DNA from: Gammaproteobacteria bacterium
GTDB taxonomy: Bacteria > Pseudomonadota > Gammaproteobacteria > Steroidobacterales > GCA-2729495
DNA: 52,354 nucleotides
NCBI GenBank assembly: GCA_021773815.1
Contig: JAJFJS010000134.1
Span: forward strand, 1 to 52,354
Direction: 5' to 3'
Shown: positions 42,614 through 51,151 of the stretch, in pieces
Layout of the letters: every line of letters starts with the position of its first letter
How positions within the stretch are numbered: the first letter of the stretch is position 1
Notes under the pieces: generated by a model
Told to the model about the DNA's origin: nothing
Database searches by the model: none
What the model saw: the letters and a program-made list of their open reading frames with translations, nothing else
Program-made: the position numbers and the translations under genes

Positions 42614-43687
42614 TCAGCGCCGGGCTCTGTGACCCTTGCCGGTCGGCGGGATGAACACATCGGGTTGCCAGGCATAGTCCGGGTTTTCAGGCGGCACATC
42701 GTGCGCGTAGGCCTTCCAGGTCTCGACGCGGCTGATGCCCGGATTCCAGTGATCGGGCAGCGTCAGGAACTCGGGGGCGTGTTTTTCGATATACGCGAGC
42801 ACCTTCGGCGGCACATCGGCAATGCCGCCGAGCCCCTTGTGGCTGAACATGCGGCCGAACAGCGCACCGTTCGCGTACGGCGTGCCGCCCATCTCCATAA
42901 ACGGCCAGAACTGCGAGATACGCGAGAACCCGGCCGTAAAGCGCACCGACGGGATATCGCGATCCTCCATTTGGCGGCGCGAGCACGTGAACGTGAAGTG
43001 CTCGGACGGCGAAACGTGCGCGCCCGTCGACGAGCGCGGCCAGCCCTCGGGCGTGACCGGGTTCGTATACTGGTGCGTGTAATCCCATGACAGCATCATG
43101 TCGTCGCCATAGAACTGGAACGGCAGGATGAACGGATATTCGCCTTTCTCGTCGGGAAATACAGTGCCCTCGTTCATCAGCGTCGGTGAATCGCCCTCGG
43201 CGCCGAAGAAGAATTTCGGAATCTGCTTGCCGATTTTTCCGACCAGGACATCGTTGTAGAAGTGATAGACCTCGACCGTCCGATCGGTAAACGGGTTATG
43301 CCACATTTCGAGGATGTCCCCGGTGGCAAGGTCGGTAAAGTAGCCCGTTTCGCGCGATTTGACCCACAGGTCGCCGGCCGCGTCGATCTTCGCGAGCAGC
43401 ACGCCGGTGCCGGTATAGCCGAAGACCGGCACCATGCGCCGGTCGCCGATGCGCGCGTACATCAGGCCGTGGAATCCGCCGATGACCGGTTCGTCATAGC
43501 CGGCCCACAGCTTGCCGAACGCATACAGGTTGTCGGCCGGGTCCGCGTAGTCGAGTCCGCCGCGCGCGCGCGGTCCCGGTGCAGCGGCCGATATGCCCGG
43601 CGTCAGGCCGGCCAGCCCGAGTGCGAGCGAGCCCTTCAGTGCCGCACGGCGATCGATGGTCAGGTCGGAAATGAAGTTGCTCGGCAT
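42614..43687 (-). CDS. Tat-exported DUF1838 protein
   Basis: The 357-residue protein begins with a twin-arginine-type signal (LTIDRRAALKGSLALGLAGLTPG) and continues as a DUF1838 domain: PADNLYAFGKLWAGYD, GDILEMWHNPFTDRTVEVYHFYND and SSTGAHVSPSEHFTFTCSR are characteristic. Family members are folded before export and found near oxygenases or steroid/terpenoid catabolism genes; the reaction is unknown. ATG 43687 follows GAGGGACATC. It is divergent from a cytochrome b561 gene and upstream of a cytochrome c, suggesting a periplasmic redox context. Confidence 0.8.
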   Translation of the reverse strand: MPSNFISDLTIDRRAALKGSLALGLAGLTPGISAAAPGPRARGGLDYADPADNLYAFGKLWAGYDEPVIGGFHGLMYARIGDRRMVPVFGYTGTGVLLAKIDAAGDLWVKSRETGYFTDLATGDILEMWHNPFTDRTVEVYHFYNDVLVGKIGKQIPKFFFGAEGDSPTLMNEGTVFPDEKGEYPFILPFQFYGDDMMLSWDYTHQYTNPVTPEGWPRSSTGAHVSPSEHFTFTCSRRQMEDRDIPSVRFTAGFSRISQFWPFMEMGGTPYANGALFGRMFSHKGLGGIADVPPKVLAYIEKHAPEFLTLPDHWNPGISRVETWKAYAHDVPPENPDYAWQPDVFIPPTGKGHRARR

Positions 43688-43853
43688 GATGTCCCTCTTT
43701 TTCTCTGATCGGTAATCGACGCCCGTCCGGCGACACGGTTGACCCAAGATAATGTGATTTTAATCCCGCGTCGATGTCCGGGCGGTCGGCGACTACGCTG
43801 GAATCGGTTTGGCCGGCGTGAAACGCCGGCGCCGGTGTGCGTAGAATGCGTGC

Positions 43854-44438
43854 ATGCTGCGCAATACACGAGATTCCTGGGGCAGCCTGGCGCGCGGGCT
43901 GCACTGGTCGGTCGTCACGCTGGTGATCGTCCAGATCCCGCTCGGCTTCTACATGGTCGAGGTCTACGAGCAATACACGAAGACCTACGCGGACGACACG
44001 CTGGTCATGCGGACGTCGATGGGTCATCACACGATCGGCCTGCTGGTTTTGTCGATTGCGCTGTTCCGGCTGGCCTGGCGCCTCACGAATCAGACGCCGG
44101 GTTTGCCCGCAAGCCTGCGGACATACCAGCGCTACCTGGCCCGATTCACGCACGTGATGCTGTACGTCATCATGATCGTCTATCCGCTATCGGGCTGGGC
44201 CGCATTGTCGGCTTACGAGGGTGAGTTTCCGATCTTCTTCTTCGGTTGGGACGGCGTGCCGCGTATCGTGCCGCAGGTCGTCGAAGGCGAACCGTTCGAC
44301 TACCCGTTCTTCGCCGAAATTCACCGCAACCTGTGGCGCAGCGGCGGCCTGCTGCTCGGCCTGCATGTCATCGGTGCACTGTGGCACCAGTTCGTCGCCC
44401 GCGATGGTGTACTGCGCCGGATGTTGCGGGGGAGCTAG
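43854..44438 (+). CDS. Cytochrome b561 family membrane protein
   Basis: A second b561-type protein (194 residues) with four helices: RGLHWSVVTLVIVQIPLGFYM, GHHTIGLLVLSIALFRLAWRL, THVMLYVIMIVYPLSGWAAL and LHVIGALWHQFVARDGVLRRM. Heme His candidates lie in each. Between helices three and four is a longer loop (EFPIFFFGWDGVPRIVPQ), as in many b561 paralogues. It would move electrons between quinones and a periplasmic partner such as the divergent DUF1838/cytochrome c pair. The ATG is 5' of a typical MLRNTRDSWG start. Confidence 0.88.
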   Translation: MLRNTRDSWGSLARGLHWSVVTLVIVQIPLGFYMVEVYEQYTKTYADDTLVMRTSMGHHTIGLLVLSIALFRLAWRLTNQTPGLPASLRTYQRYLARFTHVMLYVIMIVYPLSGWAALSAYEGEFPIFFFGWDGVPRIVPQVVEGEPFDYPFFAEIHRNLWRSGGLLLGLHVIGALWHQFVARDGVLRRMLRGS

Positions 44439-44517
44439 GGTCTCGTTCCGGCAAGTCTGGTGTCACGTTGCCGGGAAACATTGGCTGACCGTTCCCGAGG
44501 CCGGCAGGGAGTTCCGG

Positions 44518-44658
44518 CTACCGTGCTGATTGCGCCGGATCGCGGCGGCGGATATTGCGCGGCGTAATGTAGCCGTCGGCGTCCTTCGCCGCGACGCCGC
44601 AGGCCGGGCTGCCGATGCAGCGCCGACGATGACAAATCGGTAATGCACAGGAAAGCAT
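44518..44658 (-). CDS. Possible small Cys-rich ORF
   Basis: A 46-codon minus-strand frame (MLSCALPICHRRRCIGSP ... DADGYITPRNIRRRDP) has a strongly G/C-biased third position in its second half, which looks coding. It has four Cys and one His in the first half. No ribosome binding site is evident and the frame is open further upstream, so it may be the tail of a decayed gene. No family recognised. Confidence 0.3.
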   Translation of the reverse strand: MLSCALPICHRRRCIGSPACGVAAKDADGYITPRNIRRRDPAQSAR

Positions 44659-44732
44659 GGGGTCATGCCCCCGCAGCAATAATCTCTTCGATGGTCGCCG
44701 AATCACCTCGAGCGGCCAGCCTCCCCCAGAGT

Positions 44733-44769
44733 GCAGCCCCGTCATCCCCTGACGGGGCTGCTTTTTTTT
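44733..44769 (+). terminator. Strong intrinsic terminator
   Basis: GCAGCCCCGTC-ATCCCCT-GACGGGGCTGC gives an 11-bp stem followed by eight T on the plus strand (44762-44769). It ends either read-through from the b561 gene 295 bp upstream or an independent small RNA. Confidence 0.9.
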
Positions 44770-44811
44770 CGGCGCTGGTTCGGGTCGCCCGTCCGGCAGC
44801 GTGGCATGCGG

Positions 44812-45387
44812 TCAATGTGCATCACCGAGCCGTGTCGTGATGCGAGCGGCAAGCCGAAACAGCAGCGGCGTGATGATCGCCCAGATAATGGCGAGCGGGA
44901 CGGCAACCACCCAGAGACTTGCGCCGAGGTCCGCGGCGCCGAGTTTGGCGCCGCCGATATAGGCGAGCGGCCCGCCGACGGCGCCGGCCGCGGCCGCGAG
45001 CCAGCCGTGGCCGTGTAGCCAACCGAGGCAGTGATTGACGGCCAGCGCGAGATTGGCCCACAGCACCAGCATCCACAGCGGCGCAAAGCCGGGCACCGGA
45101 AACGGCGTCACGACACGCAGCAGGCCGGACTGCACGATTAGCGTGTCACAGATCATGCCTGCGACGACCGCAATGGCCAGCAGGATAAAGTCCGCTCTCG
45201 GTCGCGGCACCAGCAGGCCGTGGACCGTGGCGAACACGCCAATGGCGGCCAGGCCCGGCCAGGTCAGTCCGCGGGCCGCGCCGTACACGGCAATCAGCCA
45301 GACCGCCTGGAACAGGATGAAATTGATGAATCTGACCCACGTTGCCGATACCGCGCCGTCGCGCCTGGCTGGTGCCGGCGGATTCAT
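44812..45387 (-). CDS. DUF2878 membrane protein
   Basis: The 191-residue protein has about five to six membrane helices (FINFILFQAVWLIAVYGAARG, GLAAIGVFATVHGLLV, FILLAIAVVAGMICDTLIVQSGLL, APLWMLVLWANLALAVNHCLGWL, SLWVVAVPLAIIWAIITPLLF) and the DUF2878 pattern. It is a regular member of clusters with cyclopropane synthase, DUF1365 and RpoE/ChrR, but its role is unknown. ATG 45387 is chosen; earlier residues are not typical. It is divergent from the SDR gene. Confidence 0.75.
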   Translation of the reverse strand: MNPPAPARRDGAVSATWVRFINFILFQAVWLIAVYGAARGLTWPGLAAIGVFATVHGLLVPRPRADFILLAIAVVAGMICDTLIVQSGLLRVVTPFPVPGFAPLWMLVLWANLALAVNHCLGWLHGHGWLAAAAGAVGGPLAYIGGAKLGAADLGASLWVVAVPLAIIWAIITPLLFRLAARITTRLGDAH

Positions 45388-45541
45388 ACTGCGCGTTCCC
45401 CGCGTGGCGGCCGGCTGAGGTAAGGTGGAGTGGCATCGCACACGGGCCGGGATGCGCGCCGACGGCCGGTCATCCGGTCTCGCCTCGCGGCCGTACAGGT
45501 GTTCGACAGGTCAACGAACATGATCGCCGGAGGGTACGCCA

Positions 45542-46288
45542 TTGATTATCTGGATTACAGGTGCGAGCAGCGGGCTGGGTCGGGAACTGGCGGCGCAGTA
45601 TGTCCGTGACGGTCACCGGGTCTGCGTCAGCGCGCGCGGTGTCGAGGCGCTCGAAGCGCTGGCCGGCGAACATGCGCCCGGTGAAATCGGCGTGTACCCG
45701 CTGGATATCACGGACGCGGCGGCCGCGCAGGCGGTCTTCGACCGGATCGTCGCCGATGTGGGTGTGCCGGACCTGTGCATATTGAATGCGGGCACGCATG
45801 TCCCCGATCGCGTCACCGCTATCGATCCGGAGCGCTTCCGCCAGGTCATGACAATCAATGTCTACGGCACCGTGACCTGCCTGGCCGCGCTGATGCCGGC
45901 ATTTATCGCGCGCGGCAGCGGCCATGTCGCCGTCGTGTCCTCGGTGGCCGGTTACCGCGGCCTGCCGTACGCGGCGGCCTACGGCGCGAGCAAGGCGGCG
46001 CTGATCAACATGTGTGAAGGCATGCAGCCGGAGCTGGCGGCCTGCGGCGTACGGCTGAGCGTCGTCAACCCGGGCTTCGTGCGCACGCCGCTGACCGACC
46101 GCAACCGGTTTTCGATGCCGTTCCTGATGGAGGTCGATGACGCGGCCCGGAGCATGCGCCGCGGGCTGGCCAGCGGCCGTTTCGAGATTACCTTCCCGAA
46201 GCGCTTTACGTGGCTGCTGAAAGGGTTCCGTCTGCTGCCGATCGCCGTATACCTGTGGTTTACGCGGCGCCTGCTGCGCAAAGGCTGA
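45542..46288 (+). CDS. Short-chain dehydrogenase/reductase of the lipid cluster
   Basis: This 248-residue SDR has ITGASSGLGRELAAQYV, LNAGTHVPD, the Ser in AVVSSVAGYRG and YGASK as catalytic Tyr-x3-Lys, then NPGFVRTPLTD. The C-terminus ends in a basic membrane-touching helix (FTWLLKGFRLLPIAVYLWFTRRLL). The start is TTG with GGAGGG seven bases upstream. It is convergent with the DUF3833 lipoprotein gene. In related clusters this SDR accompanies cyclopropane/furan fatty acid enzymes; it could act on a lipid intermediate. Confidence 0.8.
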   Translation: MIIWITGASSGLGRELAAQYVRDGHRVCVSARGVEALEALAGEHAPGEIGVYPLDITDAAAAQAVFDRIVADVGVPDLCILNAGTHVPDRVTAIDPERFRQVMTINVYGTVTCLAALMPAFIARGSGHVAVVSSVAGYRGLPYAAAYGASKAALINMCEGMQPELAACGVRLSVVNPGFVRTPLTDRNRFSMPFLMEVDDAARSMRRGLASGRFEITFPKRFTWLLKGFRLLPIAVYLWFTRRLLRKG

Positions 46289-46304
46289 ATGGTCGGCCAA
46301 CTCG

Positions 46305-46838
46305 TTACGGCTCGGCACGCTCAAACGACAGGAAGACCGTGCCGAGTTTGAATCCCCAGCGGGTGATGGTTGCCTTGTTCAGCAGCGTTCCGTTGGGTTG
46401 CAAAAACATCCAGTCGTCAAAATGCACCTTCCACGTGCCGTCCCCGACCGCGAGATTGAAATCGTATTTCCAGTGGAACGCGTTGCCGCCGGTCCGTCCG
46501 TCGGCGGTGCCGACCGCGTTGGCCGTCGTGCCCGTGTAACGGGCCTCGGCCGTCTTCTCGATGATCCAGATGCGCTCCTCGGTCTCCCCGTCGTCGTAGA
46601 CAAAGTCTTCGGTCAGCGTCAGCGTCCGGCCGTCCCAGGCGCCGCTGATATCGACGACGAACTGCCGCTGGACCCGTCCGAAGCGGTCCTCGAAGAGCCC
46701 GGTCGCCCGTGTCGAGCCGGCAAAATAGTCCTCGAGCACGAACCGCGGCGTGTTGCCGGCGAATTCGTCGATCTGCATCGTGCCGCAGCCGCCGGCGAGC
46801 AGCAGTACCGATGCGCACACTAGCCACCTGTTCATCAT
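46305..46838 (-). CDS. DUF3833 lipoprotein
   Basis: The 177-residue protein begins with a lipoprotein signal ending in lipobox LAGGC (SVLLLAGGCGTM) and continues as a DUF3833 domain with PRFVLEDYFAGSTRATGLF, a beta pattern (QFVVDISGAWDGRTLTLTEDF) and FHWKYDFNLAVGDGTWKVHFDDWMF. The family is restricted to clusters of this type and has no known activity. The ATG (with AAGGAG upstream) overlaps the cfa stop by 4 bp. A second Met follows at once and may be used. Confidence 0.85.
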   Translation of the reverse strand: MMNRWLVCASVLLLAGGCGTMQIDEFAGNTPRFVLEDYFAGSTRATGLFEDRFGRVQRQFVVDISGAWDGRTLTLTEDFVYDDGETEERIWIIEKTAEARYTGTTANAVGTADGRTGGNAFHWKYDFNLAVGDGTWKVHFDDWMFLQPNGTLLNKATITRWGFKLGTVFLSFERAEP

Positions 46839-48115
46839 GGTCTCCTTGAATTGTCTGCTATCGGTTTGGCGATAATGAAATGCCCGACATCGATGGTCTT
46901 GCGGCGGAAGCCCGCCTCGCAATAACACAGGTAATACTCCCACAGCCGGCGAAACCGCGTCGTGTAGCCGAGCGCGGCGATCGCGTCCCAGTGGCGCAGG
47001 AAGCTGCGACGCCAGATGCGCAGCGTCTTTGCATAGGAATCCCCGAACATCCGTTCGGAGGTCATGCGCAAGCCGGCGCGCCGTACCTCGTCACGCAGCC
47101 GCTCCGGTGACGGCAGCATGCCGCCGGGGAAAATATATTTCTGGATGAAATCGGTGTTCTCCCGGTAGTTGCCGAACCGTGCGTCATCGATCGTAATGAT
47201 CTGCAGGCCGGCGCGACCGCCCGGTGCGAGCCGGTTGTGGATCTGGTCGAAGTAGTTCGGCCAGTGGGCCTCGCCGACGGCCTCGAACATCTCGATGGAT
47301 GCGATCCGGTCGAACCGGCCGCCGATCTCGCGATAATCCTGGTAACGCAGGTCGACAAGGTGGGCGAGACCGGCCTGCGCGATGCGGGAGCGGGCATAGT
47401 TCAGCTGCTCGCGCGATAGCGTCAGGCACGTGACGTGACAACCATAGGTGCGTGCGACGTATTCTGCGAACCCGCCCCAGCCGCAGCCGATTTCCAGCAC
47501 CCGGTGCTGCGGCTCGATATCCAGCGCGTCGGCCAGCTGTCGATACTTGTTCTGCTGTGCGCTCTCCAGGTCGGTATGCGCGTCGTCGAACAGTGCCGAC
47601 GAGTAAGTCATACCGGGATCGAGCCACCGGGCATAGAAATCGTTGCCGAGATCGTAGTGATAGGCGATATTTTTCCGGCTGCCGGTCTTTGTGTTCGCCC
47701 GCAGCGCATGCTGGATGCGGTTCCAGATCCGGGCGATGCTCCAGCGGTTTATCTGCGCCTCCAGCGCGTCCATATTGGCGGCCATCAGTTCGAGCAGTTG
47801 GGTCAGATCGGGGCTGTCCCATTCCTGCTCGATGTAGCTCTCGGCAAATCCGACCGACTGGCTGCGCAGCATCCTCCGGAGCGCCCGGTAGGAGTGCAGT
47901 TGCCAGGCCGCATGAAATGCCCGGCCATCGATGGCGTCGCGCGCGCCGGACCAGGTGGCGGCGTTGCCGGACGGGAACGTGACGGTCAGTCGGCCGCGAT
48001 GCAGATGCCGGAGCGCGAGCGCAAAGATTCGTTCCAGTCGGTTGCCGCCGATCGCCAGCGGGGATTGCGACCGGTCGAGTGTATTGGCTTTGTGCGGATG
48101 CATCTCCAACTCCAT
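46835..48115 (-). CDS. cfa: Cyclopropane-fatty-acyl-phospholipid synthase
   Basis: The 426-residue protein is a SAM-dependent lipid methyltransferase that adds a methylene bridge or a methyl group to unsaturated acyl chains in the inner membrane. Motifs: AYHYDLGNDFYARWLDPGMTYSSALF, VLEIGCGWGGFAEY (SAM motif I), SIEMFEAVGEAHW with the conserved E, and PGGMLPSPERL. An N-terminal SCP2-like domain occupies residues 1-110. In ChrR regulons the Cfa homologue can act as the methyltransferase of furan fatty acid synthesis, so classical cyclopropanation is not certain. It is third of four tightly packed genes on the minus strand. Confidence 0.9.
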   Translation of the reverse strand: MELEMHPHKANTLDRSQSPLAIGGNRLERIFALALRHLHRGRLTVTFPSGNAATWSGARDAIDGRAFHAAWQLHSYRALRRMLRSQSVGFAESYIEQEWDSPDLTQLLELMAANMDALEAQINRWSIARIWNRIQHALRANTKTGSRKNIAYHYDLGNDFYARWLDPGMTYSSALFDDAHTDLESAQQNKYRQLADALDIEPQHRVLEIGCGWGGFAEYVARTYGCHVTCLTLSREQLNYARSRIAQAGLAHLVDLRYQDYREIGGRFDRIASIEMFEAVGEAHWPNYFDQIHNRLAPGGRAGLQIITIDDARFGNYRENTDFIQKYIFPGGMLPSPERLRDEVRRAGLRMTSERMFGDSYAKTLRIWRRSFLRHWDAIAALGYTTRFRRLWEYYLCYCEAGFRRKTIDVGHFIIAKPIADNSRRP

Positions 48116-48121
48116 GAATGG

Positions 48122-48907
48122 TTAACGTTGCGGACCGTCGACGAGCGTGACTTCGTGTTCCGGCGCGGGCGGGCGTGTCGTCAGCCCGATGCCCTTGAGC
48201 CAGAGCTTGAGCGCTTCCCAGTGAATGCCGCCGATGACCTTGAGCGTCAGCAGCGGGAAGCGGACGAGGGTGGCGAGCAGTTGACCGTCTGTCAGCGCCG
48301 AGAACGTGCCCCGAACCCATGCGTCCAGGACCGGGCCGTCCGCGTCGGTCTGGTGAATGTGCAGAAACAGGCGGTCGTCAGGTTTCCGGATGCGGAAGAA
48401 ATAGCGGCCTTCGACATTCAGAAACGGTGAGACGTAAAAGCGTTTCTCGCAGTCGTGTCGATACAGCCCGTCGCGCGGCGTGTCGGTGCGGAACAGGTAG
48501 CCGTGGCGTTCGCCGAACGTGTTGCTGACCGCGTACAGGATCGCGGTGAGCGACCCGGCGCGGTCCTCACAGAAATAGACCGTCAGCGGATTGAATGCGT
48601 AGCCGAGGATGCGCGGCAGGCACAGGATCCGGATGCGCCCGCCGTCGGGCGCGCAACCGGCGCGCCGCAGGTGCTCCTCGACCCACGGACGCAGCGGTGC
48701 ATCGGTGCCGGGGCCATGATCGCGCGCGAAGAAGCTGAACAGGTTGAAGCGATTGACCGAGAACCATTTCAGGCGACGGTCCAACTGCTCGAGTTCGTCG
48801 AGGTCGAGCAGCAGGTAAAACGCACCGTACCGCAGCCGGTGCCGTTTCGGCCGGGAGCGCCGGTGCGTGATGCACACCCGGTACAGGGCTGAATGCGATT
48901 CGTTCAT
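48122..48907 (-). CDS. DUF1365 family protein
   Basis: The 261-residue protein shows DUF1365 motifs: ALYRVCITHRR, HRLRYGAFYLLLDLDEL, RILCLPRILGYAFNPLTVYFC, and EKRFYVSPFLNVEGRYFFRI. The family is always found with the FAD oxidoreductase and Cfa homologue, probably as a lipid-modification partner. It begins with ATGA overlap at the upstream FAD gene stop (48904-48907), and ends 6 bp before cfa. There is no membrane segment; the protein may be peripheral. Confidence 0.88.
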   Translation of the reverse strand: MNESHSALYRVCITHRRSRPKRHRLRYGAFYLLLDLDELEQLDRRLKWFSVNRFNLFSFFARDHGPGTDAPLRPWVEEHLRRAGCAPDGGRIRILCLPRILGYAFNPLTVYFCEDRAGSLTAILYAVSNTFGERHGYLFRTDTPRDGLYRHDCEKRFYVSPFLNVEGRYFFRIRKPDDRLFLHIHQTDADGPVLDAWVRGTFSALTDGQLLATLVRFPLLTLKVIGGIHWEALKLWLKGIGLTTRPPAPEHEVTLVDGPQR

Positions 48908-50331
48908 GCCGCCCGCGTCGTCCCGGCAATGGCCGGCGCCGGTGCGTCGGCGGGCCAGTGGATACGACTCGCGGCGTCGCTGAACGGCCACGGTCGACGG
49001 AGGCCGCCGAGCCGCTCGGCGACTGCCAGCCCGGCCTGGATGCCGTCCTCGTGAAAGCCATAGCCGAAGTAGGCGCCGGCGAACCAGGTACGGGCGCCGC
49101 CCTGCAGGGTCCAGAGTTCGCGCTGCGCATCGATGGCTGCCGCATCGAATATCGGATGCATGTAGTCGTAGGCGGCGACGACCCGGGCCGGGTCGATGTC
49201 GCGATTCGGATTCAGCGTGACGAACAGCGGTTCCGGCGTGTCCAGCGACTGCAGCAGGTTCATCCAGTACGTCACGCACAACAATGGTTCATCGGTCGAT
49301 TGGTCGGGGGTTGCCGCGCCGATGTAGTTCCAGCTCGCCCACGCGCGTCGGCTGCGCGGCATCAGCCGGGCGTCGGTATGCAGCACGGCGCGATTGGCCT
49401 GGTAGCGAATGGCCCCGAGCAGGCGTTGCTCGTCCGCGCTCGGCTCGGCGAGCAGCGCGAGCGCTTCGTCGCTGTGGCAGGCCAGAATGACCTGGTCGTG
49501 GCGATTCCGGTGGCCCTGCGCCGTATGCAGCGTGACGCCGGCGGCGTCGCGTTCGATGTGCACGACGGGATCGCCGCAACGGATGCGATGTTTGAAACCG
49601 GCGGTCAGGCGCCGCACGTATTCGCGACTGCCGCCGTCTACGGTGCGCCACTCCGGGCGGTCGGTGAGCTGCAGGAGGCCGTGATTTTTGCAGAAACGCA
49701 GGAAGGCCAGCGTCGGGTAGGCCAGCATTTGCTCGGCGGAACTCGACCAGATCGCGCCGCCCATCGGCAGCAGGTGATCGTTGATAAAGGCTTCGCCGTA
49801 ACCTTCGCTGTGCAGAAATTCGCCGAGCGGCAGCCGGCTCAGCGTGTCGTCGTCAACGAGCGTCGGCGCCTGGCGGTAGAACCGCAACAGGTCCTTCAGC
49901 ATTCGGTAGAAGCGTGGTCGCACGAGATTTCGTCGTTGTGCGAACAAGCCGTTCAGATCGGTGCCTGAATACTCGAGCGCACCGTCGGACAGCGACGCGC
50001 CGAACGACATTTCGCTCGGTTTGGTCGGCACACCGAGGTGATCGAACAGCGCGACCAGATTCGGATAGTTGACCGGGTTGTAAACGATGAAACCGGTATC
50101 GACCGCAACCTCGACAGCGCCGATCGTGGCTTGCGTCGTATGGCTGTGACCGCCGGCATAGTCATTCTGTTCATAGACCGACACCGCATGCTGCGACCGG
50201 TGCAGTAGCCAGGCGGCCGACAGTCCGGCGATGCCGGTGCCGATGACGGCGACGTCCGGACGCCGGCCGGCCGGCGGCGTTTGCCGGGCACGGTCGTGGT
50301 GCGTGTCGGTTCCGATGGTCGATGGCTTCAC
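48904..50331 (-). CDS. FAD-dependent oxidoreductase of the lipid cluster
   Basis: This 475-residue flavoprotein has the dinucleotide motif VAVIGTGIAGLSAAWLLHR and YEQNDYAGGHSHT near the N-terminus, and the C-terminal FAD contact WFAGAYFGYGFHEDGIQAG. Homologues are amine-oxidase-like desaturases or isomerases that act on fatty acyl chains, and one is the desaturase of furan fatty acid biosynthesis in Rhodobacter. It is first in the four-gene minus-strand operon and begins about 25 bp after an ECF-type promoter. Confidence 0.85.
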   Translation of the reverse strand: MKPSTIGTDTHHDRARQTPPAGRRPDVAVIGTGIAGLSAAWLLHRSQHAVSVYEQNDYAGGHSHTTQATIGAVEVAVDTGFIVYNPVNYPNLVALFDHLGVPTKPSEMSFGASLSDGALEYSGTDLNGLFAQRRNLVRPRFYRMLKDLLRFYRQAPTLVDDDTLSRLPLGEFLHSEGYGEAFINDHLLPMGGAIWSSSAEQMLAYPTLAFLRFCKNHGLLQLTDRPEWRTVDGGSREYVRRLTAGFKHRIRCGDPVVHIERDAAGVTLHTAQGHRNRHDQVILACHSDEALALLAEPSADEQRLLGAIRYQANRAVLHTDARLMPRSRRAWASWNYIGAATPDQSTDEPLLCVTYWMNLLQSLDTPEPLFVTLNPNRDIDPARVVAAYDYMHPIFDAAAIDAQRELWTLQGGARTWFAGAYFGYGFHEDGIQAGLAVAERLGGLRRPWPFSDAASRIHWPADAPAPAIAGTTRAA

Positions 50332-50362
50332 TGGGGCCCCCGTTGTTGCAGTGCTTATCCCT

Positions 50363-50391
50363 GAATACGCTAGCGGTGGCCCATCGGATCA
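50363..50391 (-). promoter_or_regulatory. ECF (RpoE/ChrR-type) promoter for the lipid operon
   Basis: On the minus strand TGATCC (50391-50386) and TATTC (50367-50363) are separated by exactly 18 bp, matching the TGATCC-N18-TAAGA-type consensus described for RpoE of Rhodobacter sphaeroides. Transcription would start about 25 bp before the FAD gene ATG. Confidence 0.7.
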
Positions 50392-50421
50392 CCGGACCGG
50401 CGGCCGGGCGGTCACCCGGCG

Positions 50422-50450
50422 TGATCCAACCGGCGGATCGCTCCGTATGA
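50422..50450 (+). promoter_or_regulatory. ECF (RpoE/ChrR-type) promoter for rpoE-chrR
   Basis: TGATCC (50422-50427) and TATGA (50446-50450) are 18 bp apart on the plus strand, the same spacing and -35 as the divergent promoter 30 bp to the left. This indicates autoregulation of the sigma factor. The 5' untranslated region to the TTG start would be about 110 bp. Confidence 0.7.
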
Positions 50451-50566
50451 GGGTTATGAACTGCGCACAACCGATTCCGGTCATGGGCTTTACTGCATTA
50501 CCCCGCAGATTGTTGCCTCGCAACGGTGGTAACATCATTGACTTCCAGCGGTATGTGGGGATTGCC

Positions 50567-51151
50567 TTGACCGACGAATCGAGTCCGGATCCGGCGACGG
50601 CCGGGCCGGCGGTCGACTTCGGCGCGCTAATAGTGCGTGTCGCAACCGATCGTGATCGGGCATCTTTCGTGCGTGTCTATGAATATTTTGCACCCCGCGT
50701 GAAGTCTTACCTGATCGGTCAGCGAGTGCCGGCCGATGTGGCTGACGAAGTCGTGCAGGAAGTCATGCTCGCGGTCTGGAACAAGGCCGGCCTGTTCAAC
50801 CCGTCCAGGGCGGCGGCCAGCACGTGGATCTTCGCGATCGCACGCAACAAGCGCGTGGACCGAATCCGCAAGGACATGAATCCGGACCTCGATCCGCAGG
50901 ACCCGAGCCTGATGCCCGCTGACTTCGCGGCCGCCGATGACAGCCTGCTGGACGGTCAGCGCAAGGTCGCGGTCGGTGCGGCGCTTGCCGAACTGCCGGA
51001 GGACCAGCGCGACGTCATCGAACTGTCGTTCATGAAGGGGCTGTCGCATTCGGAGATTGCCGGGCAACTCGGTTTGCCGCTCGGCACGGTCAAGTCACGC
51101 ATCCGGCTGGCATTCCAGCGGTTGCGCGGTGAGTTGGGAGAAGTTTTGTGA
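50567..51151 (+). CDS. rpoE: ECF sigma factor, RpoE of the RpoE/ChrR type
   Basis: The 194-residue protein has region 2 (FVRVYEYFAPRVKSYLI ... ADVADEVVQEVMLAVWNKA, and region 2.4 AASTWIFAIARNKRVDRIRKDM) and region 4 (LAELPEDQRDVIELSFMKGLSHSEIAGQLGLPLGTVKSRIRLA). The group ECF11 factors control singlet-oxygen and photo-oxidative responses. The start is taken as TTG 50567 with GTGGGG seven bases upstream; ATG 50483 is in frame but poorly placed. The stop overlaps the GTG of chrR. Confidence 0.9.
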   Translation: MTDESSPDPATAGPAVDFGALIVRVATDRDRASFVRVYEYFAPRVKSYLIGQRVPADVADEVVQEVMLAVWNKAGLFNPSRAAASTWIFAIARNKRVDRIRKDMNPDLDPQDPSLMPADFAAADDSLLDGQRKVAVGAALAELPEDQRDVIELSFMKGLSHSEIAGQLGLPLGTVKSRIRLAFQRLRGELGEVL

